A stretch of 64,000 nucleotides of DNA, taken from Spironucleus salmonicida (lineage: Eukaryota > Fornicata > Diplomonadida > Hexamitidae). Positions 12,503 through 24,899 of this stretch are shown here, piece by piece (positions within the stretch are counted from its first letter, which is position 1; each line of letters begins with the position of its first letter). The notes beneath the pieces are model-generated. The model worked only from the letters and a program-made list of their open reading frames with translations. It had not been told where the DNA came from and ran no database searches. Both the position numbers and the translations under genes were made by a program. Location: contig CM035322.1 of NCBI GenBank assembly GCA_000497125.2, positions 132,001-196,000 of the forward strand, in the 5' to 3' direction.

Positions 12503-13321
12503 ATGTACAGCTAATTGCAAAACCTAATGGTAGCTCTTTAGCTACCAGTTAAACCAAAGCAATTGATAGATATCATAACATAGTATCCTGAAATAATGTA
12601 AATATATTAAGCATCAACTGGATAAATTTTGTAATAGTAACTGCGTGACATTAACGAGCCTTATTCACACCTTCTATAACTTGTGTTACTTCCAAAGCAG
12701 CAATTATGTAATGTACTTATTCAATAGTATCAAGAATCTTCTGAGATTATCTTCGTACTTTGTGTAATACTGATGTCAAAAAATAACTAACAAATGGTTG
12801 AATTTGAATAATAATTTGATTTCAATGGAATCGATCTATATACATTCATATCATCTACAATTTCTAATTTAGATATCAGAAGAGTATTTATTGCCATATC
12901 AGCAGGATCAAGATCTGAATAAATGGATGATTTACTTATCACGGATGAAATTTCTAGAGTTTATGGTATTAATGACTAAAAATAGTTATTCTCATACATT
13001 TTATATGTATTATGTAGTTGCAATAAAGAATCAATATTGTTAATACATTAAAAAATAAATCTTATCGAAAAAATTTAATTTTTAGAAGATAAAGAAGTTG
13101 TATTTATACTAATTACATTATTTGAATGTTTCAATAATGGTATAGAAAAAACCCTTTTTACACTAGCAATGAAAGATACTGAATTATTGAGAAAACAGAA
13201 ACTAGGTATATTACTAACCTATTTAAAAGATGCAAACTTTAAATAGATTTTAGGCGAACCAGATTTCAAAGAGTCAACATAAAGTTATGAATATGAGGTA
13301 CTTTATCAATTGTGGAAGTGA
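12503..13321 (+). CDS. hypothetical helical-repeat protein, 272 aa
   Basis: Open frame of 272 codons beginning MYSQLQNLMV and ending GGAAGTGA. It is made of regularly spaced hydrophobic helices rich in Leu, Ile and Val (VLCVILMSKNN; YILYVLCSCN; FILITLFECFNN), as in armadillo/HEAT-like folds. The start is the first in-frame ATG after an in-frame TGA-free AT-rich leader; the next Met is at codon 9. A minus-strand frame in 12590-12830 looks plausible but has no ATG, so it was taken as a shadow. Confidence 0.55.
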
Positions 13322-13360
13322 TCATATTATATTTATACTACCACTTCCGTTGCCACTTTA

Positions 13361-14938
13361 ATGTCAGAATATAAAATTGGTGATGAAGTAAAAGGTACAA
13401 TACAGTCATTAAATGGATAACATTTAATAGTTCATATAGGAAAATAGGCATTTATTATTCCAGATTCTTGCACTCCAAGTGGAGAGATAAATGATGAAGT
13501 TTATAGAATAGGTGACGAAGTCATGTTTTATATAATTTCAATGGGAAAAAACGTCATCAACGGAATGATTGTGGATCCAAGTATCACAATCAAGAAAACT
13601 GACCTATATGTAGGCCAGGTATTAACGGGAAAAGTAATGAAGTATTTATAATTTGGTATCATTCTGTAAATAATTGGTGTATATCCAAACAGTTCCATTC
13701 TGATACCATAAAACTAATGCGCTCCTGGTATTGCTAGGGATTCAGCATAATCTATTTTAGAGAAAATACTCCCTTTATACACTAAATGCACATTTGTAGT
13801 AACACATATATATGACGGAGATAAATTGAAAGGTTCACTACTCCCACATATTTTCAAAAAATTAGGTGCAAACACTGAAGAAATTAAATTTTAGAAACCA
13901 GAGAGTAAAAAGCCAAAACTGAATTTCGTAAAGTAAGAAACCACCTAATTCAGTCCCTAAGATGAAGAAAAAAAGGAAGTAATACTAATTATGGCTGAAT
14001 CTGATCAAGAAGCTCTTTCTATGCTCGATTTTGATTTCAAACCATAATTTATCAATAAATAGGTCGATTTCAAATTACATATTTAAGAAATCGCCATAAA
14101 ATAACCAGAGAACATCTAAAAAATAAAACTGCCAACTAATGAACGGGATTTCGAGGTTTTAATAGCGTAGCAACCCAAGTCATCATTTATTTATCTTTCT
14201 TATGCTGCTTTTTAACTTGAACTAGCTAATCTGGACGCAGCTCTTAAAATTCTGGAAAGAGCACTCTAAAATATTACACAAAATGATCCAGAAGACATTC
14301 AAGAGCGGTTGAATATCATTTCAGGAAGACTTCAAATTCACTTGAAATTCTTCGGAAAAGATAATCTTTTGAATGAAATTAAAACTGAATTCGCTAAATC
14401 TGCAAATCCAGGGCAATTATGTTGTCAAATTGTTAACGAAATTGAACCAGATATTGCTAATTAAGTATTCGAAATATTTTTCAATTCGAAGACACGTAGA
14501 TAAGATTTTGAAGCGTAGAAAGCTCGTTTGGAGTTTTTATACAAAAATTAGAGGAGCGCAGAGGCTCGCCAGCTAATTTAGTAAATTATTGTCTAGACAA
14601 AAATGGCAGAAGGGTAAAGTGTTAGATAATTTTTGGCTTTTGTAGCTCGATTAGAGTACCAGAATAAGTTTTTAGACGAAGGTAGAGCAGCTTTTGAAAA
14701 ACTTATAGAAACAAGCAAAATCGATATAATTTTATAATATTTAGAAGCAGAGGTCAAGTTTGGTGAAGTGGAATATCTCAGATTGCTATATAAAAGAATA
14801 TTAGAAAAAGATTATGGGGCAAGATAAAATAAAGTACTTGGAATTCTGCTCAAAAAATATCTCGAATTCGAGAACCTTCACGGTACTAAATAATAAATTA
14901 AAGACGTATAGACGTTGGCTCTATAACTCATAAAGTGA
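13361..14938 (+). CDS. short Rrp5-like protein (S1 domains plus HAT repeats)
   Basis: A 525-residue homologue of ribosome-biogenesis factor Rrp5. S1-like RNA-binding segments fill about residues 1-60 (IGDEVKGTI...) and 75-165 (LYVGQVLTGKVMK). An acidic linker follows. From about residue 265 there are HAT/TPR helical repeats, opening with the family signature TNERDFEVLIAQQPKSSFIY followed by LSYAAFQLELANLDAALKILERAL. Rrp5 acts in the nucleolus in processing of pre-rRNA to 18S and 5.8S. At 525 residues it is far shorter than usual and corresponds to the C-terminal module. A full-length relative lies nearby at 16305-20540. The stop AAGTGA is 4 bases from that of the convergent gene. Confidence 0.8.
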
Positions 14939-14942
14939 GAAT

Positions 14943-15677
14943 TCATATCAAGTCACTAGCCTTTACCGCAGTCTAGATTCTGGCTATTTTACCAGCAATT
15001 TCAAAATTTTATGCTGCTGGAAAATCATTTGACCCGTTCTAAGACGAGCTTGAGTGGCTTTCGTTTGAGTTTCCAAATTTAGATTTTTTCTGTGGAGCCA
15101 GCAAATTGAATGGAGTTTTTGGCTATTGAAAAAGAGATGAAAGAGACGATGTAGACGGTGAGTGGTGAAGCTTTGAAGCAGAAGCAGAAGATAGTAGGTT
15201 GGACTAAGATGATAGAAAATTATTTTTATTTTTTGAGGAGGATGGTTTTGACGTTTTAAGATTCGAAGAGGGTGAATTTAGGGGTTTTCTGAGCTATATC
15301 ATTAATTTAGAAACCTTTGGTTGTTAAAAAGGATTATTTACTTAGATTCCTTGTGCAAAATCTTATAAAAATGAATAGTTAGTCAAAAGGAGTCTATTTA
15401 TTTCTTTTTGCGACTTGTAGATTGCAGAAAGGGTTATTAAGGTAGAATGCACAGTTTAGATATCTAAATTAGAATCTATTTATGTATTATGAACCTGTTT
15501 ATAATTGTCGTTAAGGAAACGTTTTACTTGAAATTTTTAATTTTAAGACATCATAAAAGCAAATTCATGATCATTAATTTGAATACTGTAAAATAATTCA
15601 TTTCTACAACACTTAGGGGCTTTATATTGGTTGAAGTAGATATTGAAGTCTTCTTCTTCTAAGATTGAATCAAACAT
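14943..15677 (-). CDS. hypothetical protein with Ser-rich linker, 244 aa
   Basis: Minus-strand frame ending TTGATATGA at 14943. I start it at the ATG at 15675-15677 (MFDSILEEEDFN). An in-frame ATG at 15780-15782 would add 35 mostly hydrophobic AT-coded residues that look untranslated. The N-terminus holds a KAPKCCRNELFYSI segment. Residues about 110-215 are very rich in Ser, Asn, Gln and Lys, clearly disordered. The end is a compact EIAGKIARIQTAVKASDL motif. Alternative frames on the plus strand here look superficially coding but contain TGA codons. Function unknown. Confidence 0.6.
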
Positions 15678-16304
15678 CAATAGTAAAGTGGTTATTTCAA
15701 GATATACGTTTATTTTTATATAATAGTTGCTAATATAATTATTAAATGTTAAAATTAGTATATTTAATAAAAATAGATACATATTTATCTAACTAGAATC
15801 TATCTAAATATATATTCACTTAATAACTTGGTTTGAGATAATATAGTGTCATATGATCATTTTATTACATAAACCTTTTATAGGGATTATCAAAGAAGTT
15901 CCCTTACAATTTTTATTTGAAATAAAAAGTATTTGCTTGGAATTTTAAGAATGATAAGGGTCTATAATAAATCATATTATTTATGTAGACGAAAAGTGCG
16001 TTATTAGATTTAACTGTGGAGTTTATTTCAGTCAGAATATATCAAAAAATAGTATCTTAGTCTTATTAAAAAAGTACATAATAATTAGCTTTTCTGTTTT
16101 CTCTAATAATAATTAATTAATTAATTAATTAATTAATTAATTAATTAATTAATTAATTAATTAATTAATTAAAAAATAAGTATATAATAATTATAGGCTA
16201 GGTGCTATATAAATAACAAAACATATATTTTCAATCAAGTCTACCAAAATATTTGCAATTATAAGAACGAGTAATATGTTAATACTTACGAATAAGTCAA
16301 GATA
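15678..16304. other. intergenic with tetranucleotide repeat
   Basis: About 630 bases between two minus-strand genes, holding the promoter of the gene ending at 14943 and the microsatellite described separately. Outside the repeat I see only AT-rich sequence with no supported gene. Confidence 0.4.
16110..16172. repeat. (AATT)n microsatellite
   Basis: A perfect tetranucleotide tract, TTAA/AATT repeated nearly 16 times over 63 bases. Each unit is self-complementary, so the tract could extrude or melt easily. It sits just downstream of the long Rrp5 gene's stop. It is likely to vary in length between strains. Confidence 0.95.
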
Positions 16305-19300
16305 TCACTCACACTACTTTTCAAATTCATCATATTTCTGTAATAAAACTTTCTTTATTTTAAATTCTTTTGCTTAATAAGAGCGTGACAACAAATCCGC
16401 AAATAGTTTTCTTGCATTCTCAATACTAATATTATACTATTCTAACTTAATATAACTCAGTAAGTATGATACAGGCGAAATTTTTGCATATTTTTCAAAA
16501 AGAGCTTTACCATTTTAAAATTAGCCAGTTTAATAATAAATCCGAGCTATTTGTTCTCTAAAAGACCATATCTACTTATCTTCACATTATTATTAGATTT
16601 CCATCTCTAAACTATGTGTATCTATACAATTTCCCTAATAATAAGAATAATAACATTATTATATCTTAAATTAAATACAGTCTTAATTATCATACATAGC
16701 TAATACTTCGTTGCCATGCTCTTATAGTGCTATAGACAACTAACCAAACAGCTATAAAGAATCACATTTAGCAACAACTTTAGTTAGTTCATCCTTAAAA
16801 TTTTCATTCTTTTCATTAAAAACTATTTATAAATAAGCATTGGCTACATTAATATATTCTTAGTCTTTCAACTTATTTGAATCTATCCCCTATAATAAAA
16901 TTTTAAATGCTTCATCAATATCTTAACAATAAAAATCTGCATATGCAAGCCAAGTACCTGAATCATAATTATAACGATCTAATGCCTTTTTATATTATTA
17001 AGCTGATTTATATTTCGGTGGAGTAATCAATAAGTTATCCTATTAAATTTAATAAAATGTAAATTTAAGAAAAGATGTATTCTCAAAATTATTCTATTAT
17101 TTTTACGCTTGAACTACCTACTCAATTTCTCCAATAATCATTTATTTCATAGAAACTATCTTAACATTAACTATTTTATTTCTTATATACTGATCTGTTC
17201 TAATATAACAAGTAGTCGACGGAAATACATCAACAAGTTGGGCCAAAACCTCACCATTTTGCATTGCAAACATTTTACATTTCAGCACATTACCTTCTTT
17301 AATAGAAGATTTCTCCTTCATATCCCCAATTAATGAACTTCCAATTATAGTATTATTTTCATAGCCTTCAACTATAAAATCTACAAACTCATACTTTTAA
17401 AGCTAAGCTTACGTTTTGACCTTGGCAGGTGCTAAGCCGCAGCAGGAAACACGGAGCTTTCCATCGGAAAATCCAGTTATAACACCTTTCAATACTGTCC
17501 CAGGTATGATTTCATATATTTCGCGCGGTATAAAAATATCTGTTTTTGCTACTTAATTGTCTGAAATATCATAATAAAATCTGTGGTTGGCATCAAAGGC
17601 GCAAAGAGGTATTTAAACTTCAACTTTAGAGTACGTATTTAATCTAGATGCAGATGCAATTGCTTTGTAGTGTGGGTATGGAGTCTAAATTAATTAATCA
17701 TCAACCATGAGCTCTTGAATCTCATAGAACGAATATACATATTCGAAAAGAAGAACCGACTGAGGTATTTTGAGAAGAATCAATTTAGAAATGATTAGTT
17801 CTGTGTTAAAATCAATTATTTTGGATTTATCTAGCATGTTTTTGTAAATTTTTCCTAGTTCTAATTGGTTTCCATTATTAATAACGTTTTAATCAGCCAT
17901 TGAAAAAATCACAAGTTAAGGTTTTGGAGATTATACAAATTCACAAATCGCAATTTTAGTATCTTTATATATTACAATAAAGTCAGTTGAGTTGATAGAA
18001 GTTCCTTTAAGCTGAAGATCTAAGACTTATATACCTTTGTGATCTTCTTGATTAAATGTTAAATGCTAAAGTTATGATTCAATAAAATCTATTTTATCTC
18101 CAGATTGTAAGATAAATAAGTTATTTTCTTTACACACATGTTACTTAACGATACTTTTAAAAAAATACTCTAAGTCTTACGTTAATTCATATTAATCTGA
18201 AATTGAATGCAATATTCCACGAATTCCTAACCGCCCGATTAGACCTGACCCTAAGTCTACAATAAGCTAAGGAAATGGTAAAGTTTTGTTAAAAACTAAC
18301 AAATCTGCAAAAACGGTAGAATTAATTAATTATAAGATATCCTCTGTATTATTTATTGATAAAGTTTTTGCTAAAACTATTTTCTTGAATTCTGGCTTAG
18401 GAAAAATTTCAATAAGCTCCTCTTTATGTACTATTTTCATAGGAATCTTACCCATATAAAATCCTTTCGAAGCTTCTCTTACAATTAATACTTAGATTAA
18501 TTAGAACATACCTACTTATTCGTCTGAGTCTATATTTCTAATATGCACTTTATTTCCGTTAAATAAAGTAACTGTAAAGGTTATATCAGTTTTGATAGAT
18601 ACAAAACCTGCATATATTTATTTTAATTCAATAGGAAGATCTGATTTGTATAACATAGGTGCTATGTAAATGGTAACTAGCGGCTCCTAACCAAACATCT
18701 TAATAATGTATAATTTTTCAAAAATAGTTATTAACTTCTGATTTTCCTCAAATTATAAAAGCTACTCTTTCTATTTTTCTGATAAAAAGCTAGCAGGTAG
18801 CATAAATCTTATGCTGTCCGAAGAATCTTTGATTATGAAACATCCAGCAGTGATACCATGATAAAATAAGTTTTCGCAATTTAACTCTCTACCCTCAATG
18901 CACGACTATCCAGGTAATTATGATCGTACTAAAGCTTAATTAATAGACCTATCACTTTCGTATATATTAAGAATTTAATTTTAAGTTAACTTTTCTTCTG
19001 ATTGATAAACACTACTTCTCTATCCTTCTTTTCTATAAAGAACGGTAAACCTGTAACTTTGACTTAAATTTAATCTTTAATAGCATTAGGCATCATCTCC
19101 ATATAATTAAATAATAGAATAAGGGAAGGTTTAGAGCACTTAACTAACGGTACCTGAACCGTAATCACCAACTTTCATATCATTAACTAATAGTGTATCA
19201 TCCTAAAATTAGTAAGGGCATAAAGTAATAACATTATAATATCCCAATCTGTCATATTATATTTATACAATTTAAAATTTATATTTTAATGCTAAATTTT

Positions 19301-20540
19301 ATTTTCTAGAAGGTTCTTCAAGTTAATGTTTATAAATTCGCAATTTGACAGTATGCTTTTTACCTTCATAAAAGTAAGAGGTAGTAGCAAAAATAAAAGT
19401 CTTCTCTATATCGGTTACTACAACCTCATATATTTTATCTAACTTTTAACCTAACTTTAATGGTAATGATTCTTTAATCTTAGCTATCTCAAAATCATAC
19501 ATATCGATTTCATATACATCATTAATATTTATAAGATCACACAAAAATAAATTTTCAAAATAATAAAACTTATATGGCTTTATAACAGGTATTATGATAT
19601 CTCCTATAGTTACATCTATATTTTTTTAAGTCAAATATGCATGATATTGTGTAGGTAAAATATAGCACCAAATTTTTTCAAATTTTCTTTCAATCTTAAC
19701 CTAAAGCTCATCTTAAGTTTTGCATGGAAACATATTCATTAAATGCTCTAGTTAAGACTTATCTAACCGCTAGAGCTCTGGCTATATGGGAAGATAAGCT
19801 CTACCATAGTTACAAAGCACTTTTTGTCCTGATAGGAATTTATGATGAACACAAAATTCATTGATAGATTACTAAGTATATTCTTATTGACAGGTTAATA
19901 TAGCTTTATTATATTTATAATCTACTGCTAACACCATAAATACATCTTCAAATCCTTCATAAAATGCAGGATCTACTTAAATATTACGTCTAAAATACTA
20001 AAATGGTAGCTAAAATGCGAAATGCTATGCTTAGTCGCATTAAATATCAGCCACACGATCATTAAATGTCTTAATTGAGCCTCTAATTTTAGTACCCGGT
20101 GAGAGAAGTGTTGATTCTTCTTAAGTATCAGAATTAATATTCCATAATTATAACTGAGCTATTTTAGAAAGCTTTTTCACCATGACCGGTACATATTGTA
20201 ATCCTTTTATCGTACTGTTAAATTCAGAAAATGGTAAAAATCCATTTTTACCTTTACCGATCTCTACTAAATAACCCATATCCTCCTTCACTAATATTTT
20301 CCCAGAAACTATAAGACCTTCTCTAATATCTATTGAATTCACAGGAGATAGTAAAAATGATCTTGTTGATTCTTGCTTAACCACTGACATTGGTAAAGGA
20401 TGATCTAATAAAAATTCACCGCTGCAGATTCCAATAAAACCTGAAGGTAGTTCAAATTCAGTCACACCATTATTACTTTTTAATGGTACTGCTAGTATCT
20501 AGAGACCTGGATAAAAATCCTGCTATTATAATGGGAACAT
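16305..20540 (-). CDS. full-length Rrp5-like ribosome biogenesis factor
   Basis: A 1411-codon frame from ACATG at 20540 to GAGTGA at 16305. It carries a long series of S1 RNA-binding domains; one clear example near residues 60-110 reads IREGLIVSGKILVKEDMGYL, followed by GFLPFSEF. The last ~280 residues are HAT repeats (for example SGTWLAYADFYCQDIDEAFK and SYLLSYIKLEQYNISIENA). This is the architecture of Rrp5/Pdcd11, a nucleolar factor for 18S and 5.8S rRNA processing, and the length is close to fungal forms. A second, short relative occurs at 13361-14938. The shadow frame at 17109-17333 on the plus strand was ignored. Confidence 0.8.
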
Positions 20541-20589
20541 GTTTGAAATGGAAAATGAAGTGATAAATATATTATTATATATAATATTA

Positions 20590-21588
20590 TCATTCTATGA
20601 CTTGGCTATAGAGGCACCAAAATTATTCAAATGCTTATAGTTAATTAACCTTATATAAAATATCTTCTCCATTGTCTCCTAATAATATACTAATGGCTAA
20701 TTTTATTCCTTCTGAACATTAAGAAAATCCCATAGCTATTGGAATTGTAATAGGCGTATAAGGTGTTATTATTTTTTGGAACACATGTTTCTAGCCTTAA
20801 TTAAGTGATTTTAATAATTTTAGACTCTTAAAATCGATTGAATTTCGTTAGAATTTAGTCACATAAATAGCAAACGAAATTTAAGGGTCATATATATTTA
20901 AATAATTATCTGTCCATTAAAATACTTCCATAGATATAATTTACTACTAAATATCTTTAATCTTATATTAATTATTTTTAATATTAGGTATGTCTAGGAA
21001 ATCATTGAACCATTCCATAAACAGAGAATTTTTTAGATCTAAACCTTCAGTAAATGAATTTTATTACTGCTTCCTCATAATAGGTACTCGTTAACGTTTA
21101 AATTTTTAATAAACAGCATGTATTTATTCTAATTTACGATAGTTTGCTTCATTATAAATTAATTATATATTATATTTTGAAGTTAAACGAGAAAATTTCT
21201 TTGAGCTTACTTCATATGTATTCGCCATTGCCATAATATAATCTATATTATTGTAAGGAGAAAAAGATAATGAACCAATAGAATATGGAGTATTAGACAT
21301 AAATTTAGACAATGGAAGCTTAGATACATAAGGAGTAGGAAAAACAGGAATTATTTATCGTATATCAAGTAAATTTTAATATTCTTCATCGGTCATGCCA
21401 TCTATTTTTAAATTTGCCTCCTATAAACAATCTTGATACTTAGATAGCTCATAAACTGTAAACATATTTGTTGATGTAAAATTTTCTTAGCTTAATTAGT
21501 AATTATCTTAAAAATATGCATCTAGGATAGATTTTCCAGCCAAACCTTTAGGTTTGCTATAAAACTCTCTATATTTTATTGGGAACAT
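20590..21588 (-). CDS. hypothetical protein, 332 aa
   Basis: Open frame of 332 codons starting MFPIKYREFYSKPKG and ending ATAGAATGA. The protein is mixed alpha/beta, rich in Gln (TAA), Ser and Asn, with a Gly-containing block near residue 280 (PITIPIAMGFSQCSEG). No membrane segment or signal peptide. I could not match it to a family. It lies 49 bases upstream of the start of the long Rrp5 gene on the same strand, and its own start is 55 bases from a divergent coiled-coil gene. Confidence 0.6.
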
Positions 21589-21643
21589 TAAAGCTTGCTT
21601 ATATTATTATATATGAATAGAGATTTTATATAAGAATTTTTTT

Positions 21644-22498
21644 ATGTAGTTTAACTTAGTTAAAGAATTACTCGACCTGTACCCATAACGGAGGTTATAG
21701 GAAATACATAAATAAATAATTTAAGCTGAACTGCCAGCCAAAACTTTAAATTAACTAAATTAAAATATTCATACAGTGTAAAAGGATATTTTCTATGCAT
21801 ATGAAGATATTAGTAGAATAAATAACAATTTAAAGACCATATTAGCTCAAATTTAATTATATAAGGATGATTTACACGATATTGACAAATTACACTCAGA
21901 AATTCCGATTTACTAACATCCTCATATATCGATATTTACACTGAATTTAAGCAACGCTTACACATACCTAATAAATGTTACGACCGAAAACCATAAGATG
22001 TAGTAAATTTTTAGTAATTTACCAAATGAATTCCACACTACGCAGCTTAAAACAATGATCTAGAACTTTCAAAACAGTTAAACCAACGCCACAAAGTAAC
22101 TAAAAACCAAATACTACAATCTACTCTCAAATTTGTAAGACTACGAAAACACTGGAAAAAATAATCAAAAAATATTCAAATCATTATCAGCAAAAATCCA
22201 CACTCTAAATGTCTTGAAAGCGGATAACGATACAAGTCATTAAAAAATCACCCAGCTCAGAAATACCATTGAGCACAAATGCCGCTCCATCGAAGGCTAC
22301 CAAATCGAGCAGGATAACCTCGAAGTCTCTATTTAGACGCAACGACGGACACTGACATCACTGGCGACGAAAGCATAAATTTTGGAGCAGGTAAACAACT
22401 GCGGTTATCGCGACGATTTCGAGTGGGTCGCGCCGATCTAGGAAACACAAAAGCCGGAGCTCCTAATCGAGCAACGGTTGCTTAAATTAATGCAGTGA
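21644..22498 (+). CDS. coiled-coil protein, 284 aa
   Basis: A 284-residue, largely helical protein with heptad-like spacing of Leu and Ile from about residue 20 to 250, then a short non-helical tail containing GYRDDFEWVAPIQ. Composition shifts strikingly within the gene: the 5' half is AT-rich, while the last 250 bases rise to about half G+C. The stop CAGTGA is 2 bases from the stop of the convergent leucine-rich-repeat gene. A cytoskeletal or motor-complex role is plausible but not shown. Confidence 0.65.
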
Positions 22499-22500
22499 AA

Positions 22501-23103
22501 TCACTTGCTTTTCACGAGCTGCATAAGCAGTTCGATCTGAAATTGCTGCGAATCGACCTTTTTGACCAGTTCCTAAATCTGTTTCTGCATGCTTTGCAGA
22601 AGCTGTGAATTCTCTAAATTTGAATCCTGTTATATCACCTCTTATTCGTAGTACACCTCAGTAAACAGGTTTGTAAATATTCTTATCCCACGATCGAAAA
22701 GCTCCTTTAATTTGAACGTTTCGAGGTCAGAATGAAGGTATTTTAGAGTTTCTGGTAGCTTCTCTGATTCGATTTTCGTCAGTTTTGTCTGGCGGACATC
22801 GAGAGTTTGGAGCGGAAAAGGAGTGAGGTCAGGTAGAATTTCGAGAGATCCATGCGATAAATTGAGCGTCTTGAGGTTCTTGAACTCAGAAAGCACGATT
22901 GTTGGGAACTTGTACTTGGTAATCACAAGGTCTTCGATGTTGGGGAAAAGGTGCAATATTTCAGTTGACGGAAGCTCGTTTCCATTGGTTCGAACACGAT
23001 CTACAGTGGAGAGAAATATTAGTAGTTCGTTAAGTGATAAAGTCGGATCTGGGTTAATTAGTGTTGTAATATACGGTAAATATGTGGCTAGTAGATCGCT
23101 CAT
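22501..23103 (-). CDS. leucine-rich-repeat protein
   Basis: A 200-residue protein on the minus strand. Residues 30-130 contain leucine-rich repeats with the LxxLxLxxN/S pattern (FKNLKTLNLSHGSLEILPDL; PLQTLDVRQTKLTKI). The last 50 residues after an in-frame TAA form a Gln/Lys-rich coiled coil (SMQKQIQELVKKVDSQQ). LRR plus coiled coil is common in flagellar or signalling adaptors. G+C is clearly higher than in surrounding DNA. The frame closes with AAGTGA. Confidence 0.75.
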
Positions 23104-23139
23104 TCAGTAAAATAATATTAATATTAATCCATATAATAA

Positions 23140-23724
23140 TCACTTTACGTTTTGTAATGCATCACGGGTTTTGATAAGTGTTTCTAGATCATTTAGGAGA
23201 ACAACTTAGTAGTCTTGCTCGCCATCAATTCCTTCATATTCTGAGATTACTGATTGATTATGCTAAATCTCTTTTTGAAGAGCTGCAATTTATTTTTAGT
23301 ATTTTTACACATCTTGTTAAACCAATTAATTAGCTTATTGCTTAGTAATGGAGTCTGATAAATAACTGTTTAATTAGCTGAAATAGCTGTCCATAAATTC
23401 TTTCTAATGTATAATTCTTTAGGATTCAATTATATAATACTCTAAGGTAGCTTAAATTTCATCAAAATTTTTCCAATAGTTTTTGATTTGGTCTTTGAGA
23501 TTGATTGATAGTTGTTCTATTTCACCTATTGTTTAGTTATCTTACATAATATTTAACAGTTTATCAAAATTAAGTTTATGGATTACAACTGGTGTAAATT
23601 TCAATAAATTTTCAAGTTAAAGATTCTATACGAAAACTGGTTTATTAATTGTGATTTGTCTGGTTTTGTCTGCTAATTTTTAATCAATTTACTCGATATA
23701 TTTATATAATTGATATTCTTTCAT
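23140..23724 (-). CDS. coiled-coil protein, 194 aa
   Basis: Open frame of 194 codons starting MKEYQLYKYIEQ, with strong helical and heptad character in residues 65-175 and many Gln from TAA. It ends with an acidic EYEGIDGEQDYQ and then a final helix. It is encoded 36 bases upstream of the leucine-rich-repeat gene on the same strand. Family unknown. Confidence 0.6.
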
Positions 23725-23919
23725 TCTTATTTTGTTCAATAATATAAATAATTTTATTTAGTATTGATATAGTATAAAAATAAACTAGACAATTTATTAC
23801 TATTATAAATAATTTATAATTATTTAAAATAAATCGTATATTTATAATATTATTAAATTTATTTAATATTATTAAATTAAGTAAAAATAAATCCATTCTT
23901 AACTGCCACTCCTTATAAA

Positions 23920-24780
23920 ATGTTTGTCGTCTTGGCTGACCTCTATCACAAGCAAGAGTTCCTTGAATCCTTGAAACGTATCCCAAACATGAAATGGTAG
24001 GCTGGTATTCCAAAACGTTTTGAAGGCATGTCTGCTACTTAGATTAAATCACTTCTTAATAGAAATATTGAACAACTCCCTGCACCTGCTGTTAAATTAA
24101 CTGGTGAAGTACCTGAATTCTGGAATTGGAACCATGAAATGCCAGAATGTGCTGGTGCTAAGACTGTCCGTGATCAAGGTAGTTGCGGTTCCTGCTGGGC
24201 CTTCTCATCTGTCAATCAGCTTGCTGATAACAGGTGTATCCAAAAATTAGACAAAAAACGCGTTCAACTTTCTGAATAATATGTGGTATCTTGCGATCCT
24301 ATTGATATGGGCTGTGATGGTGGATGGTTAAAGATAGTTTAAAACTATCTTATCCATACTGGTACTGTTAAAAACTCTTGTGTTCCTTATACTTCTGGTG
24401 ATTCTTCTAAGGATGGTAAGTGCCCTAAGAAATGCAAGGATGATTCTGAACTAGAATTCATTAAAGCTACTAAGACCGAAAGTGTCTGTTCTGATGAAGA
24501 ATCCATAAAGGTTGCCATCACCAAAGGTCTCGTTTAGACGGCTTTTACTGTATTTTCTGACTTCATGTATTATGAAGGTGGTATTTATGAACATACTTCT
24601 GGTTATGAAGAAGGCGGTCACGCTGTTATGTTTGTTGGTTTCGGTGAAGAAAACGGTACTCCTTACTGGACTGTTAAAAACTCGTGGGGTAACACTTTTG
24701 GCGAAAATGGTTTCTTCAGAATTGCCAGAGGCCAGAATGAGTGTGGTATTGAGGACTCCTGTTTCTTAATCACTCCATGA
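23920..24780 (+). CDS. cathepsin B-like cysteine protease
   Basis: A 286-residue papain-family (C1) protease. Visible: oxyanion/catalytic region [12 protein letters not shown] with the nucleophile at Cys92; the GCDGGW box near 131-136; His234 in [11 protein letters not shown]; and Asn254 in KNSWG. It has the short length and no occluding loop, as in Giardia cathepsin B proteins. The N-terminus ([14 protein letters not shown]) is a propeptide-like segment but not a good signal peptide, and no further in-frame ATG lies upstream. Family members act in endosome-like vacuoles or are secreted. Five glutamines are TAA/TAG, so a standard-code reading breaks it. Confidence 0.93.
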
Positions 24781-24899
24781 TTGAATCTTTTTATCAATTT
24801 AAATATACTAAGAATGTTATTAATTGAACAATGCTCTCTCGCCACTCATTTTGAAAATGTTCAATATCTATATACCGTATAATATCCGTGTTCTCCAGG

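Noticed and set aside
12590-12830. Minus-strand frame reading like protein inside the gene at 12503
   Set aside because: No ATG, opens after a TGA, and overlaps a longer plus-strand frame with a start and an AGTGA stop.
14938-15490. Plus-strand frames after the short Rrp5 stop that look protein-like
   Set aside because: They contain several TGA codons and no good start. The minus-strand frame 14943-15677 is open, has an ATG and a clear Ser-rich linker, so those are shadows.
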